Source: Irineochytrium annulatum (Eukaryota > Chytridiomycota > Chytridiomycetes > Chytridiales > Chytridiaceae). Taken from it: a stretch of 23,241 bases of DNA. Positions 10,758-19,463 of the stretch are shown in pieces. The notes under the pieces were generated by a model. That model was not told the DNA's origin. It saw only the letters and a program-made list of their open reading frames with translations, and ran no database searches. The position numbers and the translations under genes were made by a program. Every line of letters begins with the position of its first letter. Positions within the stretch are counted from its first letter, which is position 1. The DNA lies in contig JADGJL010000384.1 in the NCBI GenBank assembly GCA_027600665.1, positions 1-23,241 on the forward strand, read 5' to 3'.

Positions 10758-11009
10758 ATGCAGCACAGGGTCTGGCGGAAAGGCTTCTTTATTTTTGATG
10801 GCAGAGCGCTCACCCTGCGCGATCTCGTCACCCTTTCTCCTGGCGAGTTCCGGCTGGATCGCGCAGGCGGCGCACAGGCGCTGGCTGATTATGCTCCTTA
10901 TATCATCAACAGGTCAGAGGGGAAGATTCTTCTGCCGACGATGACGAGGGCAGCGTTCCGTTCGCGCTGTAATTCTCGTCACAACTGTCGGACAGATGGG
11001 TTCGCATAA
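10758..11009 (+). other. Unrecognised short open frame upstream of F-box gene B
   Basis: An ATG at 10758 opens 83 codons to TAA at 11007-11009, including FFIFDGRALTLRDLVTL and a segment with ADYAPYIINRSEGK. The composition looks protein-like, and the same frame continues upstream only to a TAG near 10719. I recognise no domain. It overlaps the longest possible reading of the next gene, so it may be a relic of a neighbouring gene rather than a working one. Confidence 0.25.
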
Positions 11010-11070
11010 TGTGAACAGTTTGCGAGGTTCGAGGTTGAAGCTGTACCATCAGCAGAGATCTGCACTCACG

Positions 11071-12534
11071 ATGATGATGAACGACGACGTCCTCGCCCTG
11101 ATACTGGACGAGCTCGATCCGACGGCCAAACGCTGCATCCACACCCTCCACTCCTTTCTCCTCGTCTCCCGCGGATCGTTCCAGCTCGCCGTGGCCCGGT
11201 TGTGGCCGGCGCACCTCTGGTACCTCACCGGCACAGGCGTTGCGCGCAAACCCGAGTCCACCGTGCGCGGTTACTTCGCCATCCACTTAATCAACCCGGT
11301 AATCGAACACCTCTGCAAGCCTGGCGACCAGGCGATCGCGTCCGCGGGGGACGCTTGGCGCGTTTGGCGTTGCAAGATATACCTGCGATCAATCACGGCG
11401 CTCTGCGTGGGTCCCGAGGCGTCCCTGGGACCGGATCTCATCACGCCGCTCATGGGCAAGATACGTTCGGTGACGATCAAGACCGAATCCGCGGGGCCAA
11501 CGGTCCTCGAGGCGCTTTGGCTGGAGTGGGTCAAGCAGCAGATGAGCTCGGGGGACGGCGCGAGCGAAGTCGTATACGCGAGCGAGCCGGTGGAGCGCGT
11601 CCTGAAGTTTGCGGCATTCCAATGCGTGACGACGGTGGCCGTGACGTACTGGGAGTCGGACGAGCTGGAGCCCCTCGCGGCCATGGTGCTCAACAACACC
11701 GGCGTCCGGAATTTGCGTTTCGTGGAGGGGAAAATTGCGGAGCGACCGACCAGAAGGCTGCTGGAGAACTGGCAGGAAGTGCCGATTAAACGCCCTGGCG
11801 CGCTGCGACAGCTCAGGATTGATCACCGCTCTCTAGAGCTACTAATCTTCCCGGCGGGCTTCTACGCGCAGTTCGAGTCCCTGACGCACCTGATCGTGCC
11901 ATTGATGCGGTGCGGGTCAAGGGTGAAAGCCACGCAGCTCGCGGGCTGCGCCAAGACGTTGACGCACCTTAGCTTGTGGCTCACCTCGACCGATGTGGAG
12001 CAGCAGCTCGCGGTGCTGGGGAGTTGCGTCAATCTCGAGGAGCTGGACCTCACTCACCATCACTCAAGGACACAACTTGACTCCGCGCTTTCGAGGCTGG
12101 TCAAGCTTAGGAAGTTGACGCTCAGGGGCGATAAGTGGAAGGGGCTGCCGCTAACATCGTCCCTCGACGTCATGCCCAGACTGCGAAATCTCGAGCTCCG
12201 CTTCCGTAAAACCAGCCGCGGCGTACATGTTGCCCTTCCCGTCCGGCGCCTATCAACCGTGGTGATTAGCGGGATTTCGCGGGTCGTGATTGAGGACATT
12301 GATGCGATCATTGAAGCTGGGTGGGACCGGTTGGAGAGGATGCGGATTGAGGGCGACGTGATCGGGCCTGGGGAAGTGGACGCAACGGCGACAGCGGGCT
12401 TGGCACTTCGGGACGTGATGGCGGATACGGAGCGGACGCCGATGTTGGACGTTGCGGAGTGGTGGGCGTCTGGGCTGAAGTCGAAGGTTGCCGTGCGGAC
12501 GGGAGGTGCTCGTGAACTCTCCTGGATAAACTAA
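11071..12534 (+). CDS. F-box/LRR-like protein, paralogue B
   Basis: It encodes 487 residues without introns. Residues 2-45 form an F-box-like domain (NDDVLALILDELDP, then LLVSRG and LAVARLW). The rest is built of Leu-rich stretches from about residue 225 to 430 (for example LEELDLTHHH, LRKLTLRG, LRNLELRF), suggesting divergent leucine-rich repeats. F-box proteins bind Skp1 in SCF ubiquitin ligases and use the C-terminal part to choose substrates; the substrate here is unknown. The frame is open from an ATG at 10996, but I place the start at 11071 because the paralogue at 13643 starts at the same point and has an in-frame stop just upstream. A possible AATAAA poly(A) signal lies at 12719. It is about four-fifths identical to the gene at 13643, and the similarity runs into the 3' flank to about 12668. 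Confidence 0.85.
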   Translation: MMMNDDVLALILDELDPTAKRCIHTLHSFLLVSRGSFQLAVARLWPAHLWYLTGTGVARKPESTVRGYFAIHLINPVIEHLCKPGDQAIASAGDAWRVWRCKIYLRSITALCVGPEASLGPDLITPLMGKIRSVTIKTESAGPTVLEALWLEWVKQQMSSGDGASEVVYASEPVERVLKFAAFQCVTTVAVTYWESDELEPLAAMVLNNTGVRNLRFVEGKIAERPTRRLLENWQEVPIKRPGALRQLRIDHRSLELLIFPAGFYAQFESLTHLIVPLMRCGSRVKATQLAGCAKTLTHLSLWLTSTDVEQQLAVLGSCVNLEELDLTHHHSRTQLDSALSRLVKLRKLTLRGDKWKGLPLTSSLDVMPRLRNLELRFRKTSRGVHVALPVRRLSTVVISGISRVVIEDIDAIIEAGWDRLERMRIEGDVIGPGEVDATATAGLALRDVMADTERTPMLDVAEWWASGLKSKVAVRTGGARELSWIN

Positions 12535-12779
12535 TCTTTCACACGGGAAGTGTTGTAGAAACGAAGGTTTTCTTTGCACGAATTCTTTTGCGTGTACACT
12601 TTATTTAGTGAAAGCGTATTTTTATGGTAAGCTCAACTTTGAAGCTCCGCTGGTACCTTAGAGAACAGAAGGTAAAAAGAACGCTAGTGATACAGTCTTT
12701 TCAGATAATATGACTTGCAATAAATGCAGGGCTAAATCTATGCTGCCAAGTCAGCCGCCAACTCAGGCCCCTCCTCCGG
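12535..12779. other. 3' flank of F-box gene B
   Basis: The first 130 bases resemble the 3' flank of F-box gene C (15113-15241), including GCGAAGGTTTT-like and TTTATTT-like segments. The duplicated unit therefore includes the 3' untranslated region. No gene is visible here. Confidence 0.45.
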
Positions 12780-13101
12780 CCCGACCACATCGCCTTTAAT
12801 ATGCAGCATCTCAAGCCGGAGTCCCACCTGCCGCGATTGATGATTACAAGATCATCGACCACGACCCTCCCCACGCCTTGCTGGACTCCCTCCTCGGCGT
12901 CATTTTTGTGGACCGCAACTGGTGAAGCCCGACGACCACCCCGAGTACTTCTTCGAACGCGACCCTAACGCGTTTGGAGTGGTCCTGAACTGCTACCGCA
13001 CCGGCTTTTTTTGAGCAACCCACCAACGGTGAAGTGACCGAGCTCACCTTCTACAAAGAGATCGAGTTCTGGTTGGCGGAGCATTGGGTAAAGACTCGTT
13101 A
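12780..13101 (+). pseudogene. Relic of a BTB/T1 (K_tetra) domain
   Basis: Three frames together spell the second half of a potassium-channel-tetramerisation-type BTB domain. PPHALLDSLLGVIFVDRN (near 12863-12921) ends at TGA. PEYFFERDPNAFGVVLNCYR (near 12940-13000) then follows in another frame and ends at TGA after a run of seven T. NGEVTELTFYKEIEFWLAEH closes the domain before TAA at 13099-13101. The EYFF-RDP, VLN-YRTG and EI-FW signatures are diagnostic of this family. The start of the domain is degraded and I could not place an ATG. Domains of this class form oligomers and many bind Cullin-3; whether this one did is unknown. Two frameshifts and no start make it a pseudogene. Confidence 0.75.
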
Positions 13102-13642
13102 ACGTGATTGCGTACCACCAGTGGTGGTGTGCGGTTTGGTTGATGAAATAGGTGAACAACCCTACTGCCTTCTCGCGCGTATGGTACGTCTTCCGCATTT
13201 ATTTTAAACGGGGCGGAAGACCATTACTTCCGAAGCTGGCGGCTGTGGGAGGTGCTAACGGAATTGGCGCTGTTTCTCACCCTGCTATCGGGAACGCCAT
13301 ACGGCTTAACTTGATCAGCGGAGTTTGCGCTTAAAGCTTGGGACGCCTTTACCGAGCATCCGGCGATATACGGTGGAAGGAGCTGGAATGGCATCTCAGG
13401 CAGAACGGAATAAAACCGATTTGCAGAGCATGTCGAAGTTCTTTTGTGGGCGTCACCGGTGATGCTTTCCCCTTCCGCCCCTGCGATTAGCGCGCCTGTT
13501 CTCCTACTTGATACATACGTCGGACAGATTAGTTCGGATGATGGGAAGTTGGCTTGCTTTTCAAGGTAGGCTAAGAACGTAGTTGCTCTCTCGATGTTCC
13601 TTAGTTCTAAATCTGCCGTCCACGTAGAGATCTGCACTTGCG
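13102..13642. other. Gap between T1 relic and F-box gene C
   Basis: No gene is supported. One frame between about 13210 and 13410 holds short protein-like pieces (SWRLWEVLTELALFLTLLSG, then KAWDAFTEHPAIYGGRSW) separated by stops. These may be the decayed continuation of the T1-domain gene. The last 25 bases (GAGATCTGCACTTGCG) match the leader of F-box gene B. Confidence 0.35.
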
Positions 13643-15112
13643 ATGATGCTGAACGACGACGTCCTCGCCTTGATATTGGACGAGCTCGATCCGACGGCCA
13701 AACGCTGCATCCACACCCTCCACTCCTGTCTCCTCGTCTCCCGCGGATTTTTCCAGCTCGCCGCGGCTCGACTGTGGCCACAGCACTTCTGGTACCTCAC
13801 CGGCACCGGCGTCGCGCCCAAAACTGCGTTCGCAACGAGCAAGGAGAACTCTGTCGCTCGCAACTCGATCAACCGGGTGATCGAGCACCTATGCGAGCCT
13901 GGCGACCAGGTATCCACGTCCGCGGGGGACGGTCGGCGCGTTTGGCGTTGCAAGATATACTTGCGATCCCTCACGGCGCTCTGCGTCGGTCCCGCGGCGT
14001 CCCTGGCGCCCGATCTCATCACGCCGCTCATGGGCAAGATACGTTCGGTGACGATCAAGACCGAATCTGTGGGGCCAACGGTCCTTGAGGCGTTTTGGCT
14101 GGATTGGGTTAAGCAGCAGATGAGCTCGGGGGACGGCGCGAGCGAGGTCGTGTACGCGAGCGAGCCGGTGGCGCGCGTCCTAGAGTTTGTGGCTTTCCGA
14201 TGCGTGACGACGGTGACGGTGACGTATTGGGAGTCCAACGAGCTGGCGCCTCTTGCGGCCATGGTGCTTAACAACTCCGACGTAAGGAATTTGCGTTTCG
14301 TGGAGGGAGAAAATGCGGAGCGCCCGGTCGAGAGGCTGCTGGAGAACTGGCGAGAAGTGCCCATCAAACGCCCTGGCGTTCTGCGACAGCTCAGGATTGA
14401 CCACCATTCTCGAGCGCTACTGATCGTCTCGCCGAGCTTCTACGCACAATTCGCGTTCTTAACGCACCTGATCGCGCCAAAGATGCTGTTTGGGTCATCG
14501 TTTAGAGCCGCCCAGCTCGCGGGCTGCGCCGGGACGTTGACACATTTTAGCTTGTGGCTCACGGCAACCGATGTGGAGCAGCAGCTCGCGGTGCTCAGTA
14601 GCTGCGTCAACCTCGAGGAGCTGAACGTCACCGCCAACCACTCGAGGTCACAACTTATCAGCGCGCTTTCGAAGCTGGTCAAGCTTAGGAAGTTGACGAT
14701 CAGGGGCGATAAGTGGAAGGTGCCGCTAATATCGTCCCTCAACGCCATGCCCCGCCTGCGAGACCTCGAGCTCCAATTCTTAATGGCCAGCCGCGGCGCA
14801 CAAGTTGTCATTCCCTTCCGGCGCTTATCAACTGTGGCGATTAGCGGGATTTTGTGGGTCGTGATGGAGGACATTGAAGCGATCGTCGAAGCTGGGTGGG
14901 GCCGGCTGGAGTGGATGCGAATTGAGGGCGACGTGATCGGGCCTGAGGAGGTGGACGGAGCGGCGACGGCGGGCTTGGCACTTCGGGAGGTGATGGCGGA
15001 TGCGGAGAGGACGCCGATGTTAGACTTTGCGGAGTGGAGTTCGTCCGGGCTGGAGTCGAAGGTTGCCGTGCGGACGGGAGGTGCTCGTGAACTCTCTTGG
15101 GTTAAGCAATAA
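13643..15112 (+). CDS. F-box/LRR-like protein, paralogue C
   Basis: It encodes 489 residues without introns. The F-box-like domain is at residues 2-45 (LNDDVLALILDELDP, then LLVSRGFF and AAARLW). The rest is Leu-rich with divergent LRR-like stretches such as LEELNVT, LRKLTIRG and LRDLELQF. An in-frame TAG 24 bases upstream of the ATG fixes the start. It aligns end to end with paralogue B at 11071. The largest divergence is at residues 58-80, just after the F-box, where B and C differ in most positions and by two codons. The predicted role is Skp1 binding and substrate recognition in an SCF ligase; the substrate is unknown. A shortened, broken third copy is at 7617. Confidence 0.86.
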   Translation: MMLNDDVLALILDELDPTAKRCIHTLHSCLLVSRGFFQLAAARLWPQHFWYLTGTGVAPKTAFATSKENSVARNSINRVIEHLCEPGDQVSTSAGDGRRVWRCKIYLRSLTALCVGPAASLAPDLITPLMGKIRSVTIKTESVGPTVLEAFWLDWVKQQMSSGDGASEVVYASEPVARVLEFVAFRCVTTVTVTYWESNELAPLAAMVLNNSDVRNLRFVEGENAERPVERLLENWREVPIKRPGVLRQLRIDHHSRALLIVSPSFYAQFAFLTHLIAPKMLFGSSFRAAQLAGCAGTLTHFSLWLTATDVEQQLAVLSSCVNLEELNVTANHSRSQLISALSKLVKLRKLTIRGDKWKVPLISSLNAMPRLRDLELQFLMASRGAQVVIPFRRLSTVAISGILWVVMEDIEAIVEAGWGRLEWMRIEGDVIGPEEVDGAATAGLALREVMADAERTPMLDFAEWSSSGLESKVAVRTGGARELSWVKQ

Positions 15113-15309
15113 TCCACAGGGAAGTGGTTGCAGACGCGAAGGTTTTCCTTGCACGGAATATTTTGCCTGCGTGGTTTATTTTGTTAAAAGTGTGTTTATT
15201 TACATGATTAGCTCGACTTCGCACTGGTTCCTTAAAGACAGCCAAACTCCCATTCCGAGGTATGAAAGCAACTGTCACGGTCAAAGTTGCAATCAACTGC
15301 CAACAATCA
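15113..15309. other. 3' flank of F-box gene C and leader of the next gene
   Basis: The first 130 bases match the 3' flank of F-box gene B. The remainder shows no gene. Confidence 0.4.
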
Positions 15310-17053
15310 ATGAAATGGGTTCCACCTCCCGCCAGAGCTTTGGCCACCTATTGTCCATCAAGCGGCGTCGAGCCTTTCCGACCTCGCTCGCCTATCGGCC
15401 ATCTCACGGGCGACACGGTCCCTCTGCTGGACCCCGCTGAGCGCCCGGCTTCAGTTTCTCAACTCAAACCTGCCACATGGCCGACGCCCGATTGATATCT
15501 TCGCAAGGGATCCGAACGTGTTAAAAAATCCGAGAGCGTTCCCCGACCTCCCCGAGTTCCTCGCCCTCCTCTCCTCCGACGAGGTCCCGAGGAAGGACAG
15601 GCGCCGACGATACGACAATGACAGCGAAAATGACGAGGACATTGATGAGTACGACTACGGGTTTGAGGAGGGCGACGACCGCGACCAGGAGGGCCTGCTG
15701 GAGCGAATTTGTTGCGTTGACGGCGACGAGAACGAGCAGTGGGTGCGCGCGTGCATCCAGGCCTGGCCCATCGACATCGACGGGCTTACGGCACCGAATC
15801 CAGGCAGCGAGTACCGCAACGACGGCCACAGGCAGCAACACTTCGCCCAGGCCGTTGTGAACCTCCTCTGCCGTGGCCGGGTGGGCCTTTTGCAGATGAT
15901 GATCGGCAATGTCACCGGAGAAGCGGCTATGAAGGCGGTCAAGTTTGGGGTCGGCGTCGTCCAGATTATTCGAAGTCCCGGGACCCGATGCCGGCTCTTG
16001 TGGAACTGCTTGATCGGAGGAAGGGCAAGTTGCACGATGACGACGAGTGTCCCGGAGCTATCGGCGCCGCCGCTAGAGGCTCGGTGGACGTCATAAAGTT
16101 TCTGGGCGGCCTAAACCCGGGGCTTGATAGGAGTCCGGAAAGGTGGCGACAGATCTGGGAAGTCCTTGAACGCACGCCTTACATCACTACGAACATGGAC
16201 GCTGTGAGGGTGCTCGCAGACCTCGGCGTGCGGCTGACCGCGGACGAGATCCTAATGGTCTTGACTCACCCCTCCAGGGAGCCCCCGCAGAGTATCGAAG
16301 ACGATCCGGTCCTCGTCTACCTCGTGGAGAACATGTACGAGGTCGACGTTGAGGTTATGGAAGCAGACGTCCATCGCAAGCTAGATAGGCCGTGCGAGAA
16401 CGTGAGCGGCGGAATCTTCCCGCGACGCATGTGGCTCCTGATCGACCGTCCCCGTCTCCGTCAGCAGTTGATCGAGCGTCGCATCCTCCCGCCGGAGCCG
16501 GCAAGCTTGAGCGCCTGCCTGGCTACGGTCAGTTTCGCTGGGCCGGACGGGGTAATGGTCGAACTCGCGCGACGGGCGGTTGATCAAGGGGCAAGAGGGA
16601 CGGAGGGCGGCATTTTGAACGCCGTCGACCGGTAACATTAACTTGGCGCGTGTGGTCCTTGATGCCACGCATCCGCACGATCTCACGCGGTGGAGGGAGA
16701 TGGACGTATGGCCTCTTTTGAAGGCTGGCGGCGACATGTGGCGCCTGCTGCTCGACACTGGGTTCAAGGTCAACAAGTGCGCCATCTTCCGATTCACTTC
16801 CGGAGAACGTAATGAGCTCATTGACGACGCAGACGATTGGATTCTACGCGACATGCTCGAACGGTATGGGGTTGCTTTTTTGGCGTGACGAGGATAGTGG
16901 AGATGCTTTAGACTTTGCGTACCTGCCTTTAACATGTGACTATGCTTATGCTTTGCAAAAAGCGCAAAGTTCGTGGATGAGCACGCTAACGAGAATGAAC
17001 TTGTCAGTGAGCCATTTATTGCAAATGACATGTGGGGGCTTCAGAATCGGTGA
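15310..17053 (+). pseudogene. F-box/ankyrin-like protein gene broken by single-base indels
   Basis: From 15314 one frame reads a good F-box (FHLPPELWPPIVHQA, then LARLSAISRATRSL) and continues through DLPEFLALLSS and an acidic linker (15620-15700) to about 15975. An ATG at 15310 would join it in frame if the GGG at 15317-15319 had one G fewer. Near 15975 the frame shifts to one reading PMPALVELLDRRKGK, AIGAAARGSVDVIKFLGG and MDAVRVLADLGVRLT, which resemble degenerate ankyrin-like helical pairs. That frame ends at TAA 16633-16635. A third frame carries on (DVWPLLKAGGDMWRLLLDTG) to 16888. Removing one T from the run near 16875-16880 would connect it to a frame with DEDSGDALDFA, and a 44-bp GT-AG intron (16919-16962) leads to a stop at 17051. 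Four indels suggest a pseudogene. The predicted ancestor was an SCF adaptor with an ankyrin-like substrate arm. Confidence 0.62.
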
Positions 17054-17416
17054 ACAGAATCTGTTGGAATCTCAAATAGCTGGGGGCTGCTGAGGACGGC
17101 GTGGTCGGGGGTGATGGTGTTGAGGAGGGTAAATCTGTATTGGCTATTGTTCATGCTCGCCGGCCATTCATGCCGCTTGCACTCAATCAGGCACTACTAA
17201 GAGTGCAGCAATATTCCAACAGAATCATACTTTCCTTTATATAAAATTGCTGTCTGCGTGTGTCTTTAGATTTTCGATTTTTTTTTTTTTAACCTAAGGA
17301 ATAATTTTTCTTTTGCTTTCTCTTGAATAACTTCAATATCTAAATTAATATTTGGCTTGCTTTCACAACGATTTGGGCATAGTCTGGTTGAAAATTGCAC
17401 AAGCCCCCTGAGGCTT
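17054..17416. other. Promoter and leader region of the PPR gene
   Basis: No gene is visible. The segment is AT-rich, with a T run at about 17278-17290. The pyrimidine-rich stretch around 17300-17330 could belong to a 5' leader or leader intron, but I cannot define donor and acceptor. Confidence 0.4.
17238..17246 (+). promoter_or_regulatory. TATA-like box upstream of the PPR gene
   Basis: TATATAAAA lies about 180 bases before the PPR start codon, in an AT-rich segment. The match is good, but such strings are common in AT-rich DNA and the spacing requires a leader of about 150 bases. Confidence 0.35.
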
Positions 17417-18904
17417 ATGCGACCACCTGCCTCCGTGATCGCGGCGGTATCAGCGGCGACTTCCCTGGCGACAACGTCCCCGGCGTGGACCCCGCTCCCG
17501 ATTGACAAGCTGCTGGCGAACATCATGCGCGAGGCCCGCTTCACCGGCCGCATCCTCCTATCCACCCCGGTCGAGAAATGGTCCCTGACCAGCAAGAGAG
17601 AGCCCCGGGACGAAATTGACTACGCTAGCGCCACCATCGTGGCTCGAGCCACCATTTACGGGGCGTACGAATTCTCCGCGCCCCGACTGCTGTATCGATG
17701 CCGGACGTTTCCCGACGCCATCGACGTTTTCGCGTTCTTGCTCAAACACGGTCTGACGCCAACGATCTTCACGCTCACGATTCTGCTGTCCAAAAGCCTG
17801 CTGCCCGTCGATAGTAACGTCGAGGGACGGAGCGGTGGGGCGTCGAGGCGGAAGGTCCCCGGCAAGCTGTGGCGGTACATGATGAGGGAGGGCATGGAGC
17901 CTGACCGGAAGGCTTTAAGCTGCTTGACGGCTGCGACCGTGTTCGTGAGGGACGCGGAACTGTCGCTCTACCTTCGCGATCGCGCGATGGAGGATTCGGG
18001 AGGGCTGAGGGGGAACCCTGTGGAGGCTTCGCAGCTAGTCATTGGCCTGGCGCGGTCCCGGCGGTTGAAGGACGCGCAGGAGTTGATGCGGTGGATGGAC
18101 GCGGAGGGGATCCGATGCGAGGAAGAAAGGGTCGTCAGCGCCTTGCTCAAGGTCTGCGCTGACGAACGCGCGGCCGACATCGGGCGAGACCTGTGCGAGA
18201 GGGCGGAGATTTCCGGACTCCTCAGCACAAACGACATCGTTGCGACCAGCGCAATCGGATTCTTGGCGACTTGCGGGGACGTGGACGCCGGCGCGCGGAT
18301 CGTGGCCGGGTTCAAAGGCGCGCCGACGGGCATGATGTGGACGGCGCTGATCCGGTCGTGCGCGATTAATCGGCGATCGGAGAGGGCGAAAGCCGTCTAC
18401 GATGATATGGTTCGCGCCGGCGTGAAGGCGAGCGAGGACGCTATCACGGCCGTCCTGAAATGCTTGAGCCGGGACGGGGACGTGGCTGGCACGACGGCAG
18501 TGATGAGGGACCTGGAGGTCCTGCATGGACTCGAACCGACCGTCGTGCACCACATCATTTACGTCGACTGTCTCTCGCGCGCGGGGAAATTGGAGGACGC
18601 CGAGGCTTACTCGCTGGACTTGCCAAAGGAAAAGATGGATGCAGGCATCCTGAAGTCGCTCCTTGGCGGTTGTAAAACGCACTCTAACCTGCCAGTGGCT
18701 TTGCGATCAATGCGGAGGCTAGTTGCGTTGAGCGACAGAAATGGATCGAATCTTGTGCTGAAAGAAGCGGGTGATCTTATGGCGCTCATGTTGAGACGGG
18801 GCGGGTATGAAGGCGAGAGCAATCGGTTGCGGGAATCGCTTGAAGGCTGGGCGAGGATGAGGATGCGGGAGCAGGCTTGCCGAAAACCAAATAAACGTGC
18901 TTAA
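17417..18904 (+). CDS. PPR protein with plant-like C-terminal (E-like) motifs, probably mitochondrial
   Basis: It encodes 495 residues without introns. The first 29 residues (MRPPASVIAAVSAATSLATT and following) lack acidic residues, as in mitochondrial presequences. From about residue 95 to 405 there are pentatricopeptide repeats of about 31-36 residues, for example AIDVFAFLLKHGLTPTIFTL, AQELMRWMDAEGIRCEEERV and AKAVYDDMVRAGVKASEDAI. The C-terminal part holds YVDCLSRAGKLEDAEAYSL, then ILKSLLGGCKTHSNLPVALR and a block ending SNRLRESLEGW. This order closely resembles the last repeats plus E-type motif of plant PLS-class PPR proteins; no DYW deaminase domain follows. PPR proteins bind organellar RNA in processing, stability or editing; the target is unknown. 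The first in-frame ATG is used. AATAAA overlaps the end of the coding region. Confidence 0.85.
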   Translation: MRPPASVIAAVSAATSLATTSPAWTPLPIDKLLANIMREARFTGRILLSTPVEKWSLTSKREPRDEIDYASATIVARATIYGAYEFSAPRLLYRCRTFPDAIDVFAFLLKHGLTPTIFTLTILLSKSLLPVDSNVEGRSGGASRRKVPGKLWRYMMREGMEPDRKALSCLTAATVFVRDAELSLYLRDRAMEDSGGLRGNPVEASQLVIGLARSRRLKDAQELMRWMDAEGIRCEEERVVSALLKVCADERAADIGRDLCERAEISGLLSTNDIVATSAIGFLATCGDVDAGARIVAGFKGAPTGMMWTALIRSCAINRRSERAKAVYDDMVRAGVKASEDAITAVLKCLSRDGDVAGTTAVMRDLEVLHGLEPTVVHHIIYVDCLSRAGKLEDAEAYSLDLPKEKMDAGILKSLLGGCKTHSNLPVALRSMRRLVALSDRNGSNLVLKEAGDLMALMLRRGGYEGESNRLRESLEGWARMRMREQACRKPNKRA

Positions 18905-19463
18905 TTTAATTTATACTATTTAAAGAAAGAGTGAACCGTTCTATTTTGATCGCCAACAGAAGCAACAAAAAAAAAACACGTGTAGAAACGTGTACCTTTT
19001 CCAGTTGGCGCTCTGCAGATCAAGCGCCATTTCTCGATTGAAGAGTTCAGCATAATGAGCACCTGCATTAGGTTGGCGTAGAAGTCGCGGAAGCCGCCGA
19101 TGAGTCGGTGGAGAGCGATTGGAGGATGTCCACCTGTATCTCGTACTTCGCAGATCTTTCGTTTAGCGTCCCCGGACAAGACCAAGTTCATTATTTTAGT
19201 TTATTCACAGGGCAAACAACGGAACATGAGGCCATCAGCAATTTGCGCGTCAATGAAACAAACAGTTCAGTCGAGCCTCTCTGTTTCTACAGTTATTTAG
19301 ATGCTAAAGTCCTCCAAACACCACCCAGAGAAAACCCTGCAAAATGCGAGTGGGCACAGGTTTAGGCGATAGGGAAAGGATAAGAAACGAATATGGACAA
19401 CATATAAATAGGCCAGAAGCAAAAGCGATGCAATGGCGCGAAAAATAATAAAGAGCGGCACAA
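18905..19463. other. Spacer between convergent genes
   Basis: The PPR gene (plus) and the large low-complexity gene (minus) converge on this spacer. The only notable open frame is on the minus strand, from an ATG at 19191 to a stop at 18916 (91 codons, with HRLIGGFRDFYANLMQVLIM). It matches no family I know and is not reported as a gene. An intron-donor-like GTACAC lies at about 18992 in that orientation. Confidence 0.4.

Noticed and set aside
13561..14367. Minus-strand 268-codon open frame in F-box gene C
   Set aside because: The plus strand carries the conserved F-box protein, and the antisense frame arises from its codon bias. A similar shadow occurs in copy B.
18916..19191. Minus-strand 91-codon frame with a real ATG
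   Set aside because: It resembles no family known to me and fills part of a convergent spacer; a first exon running into the PPR gene is unlikely. It is mentioned only in the spacer entry.
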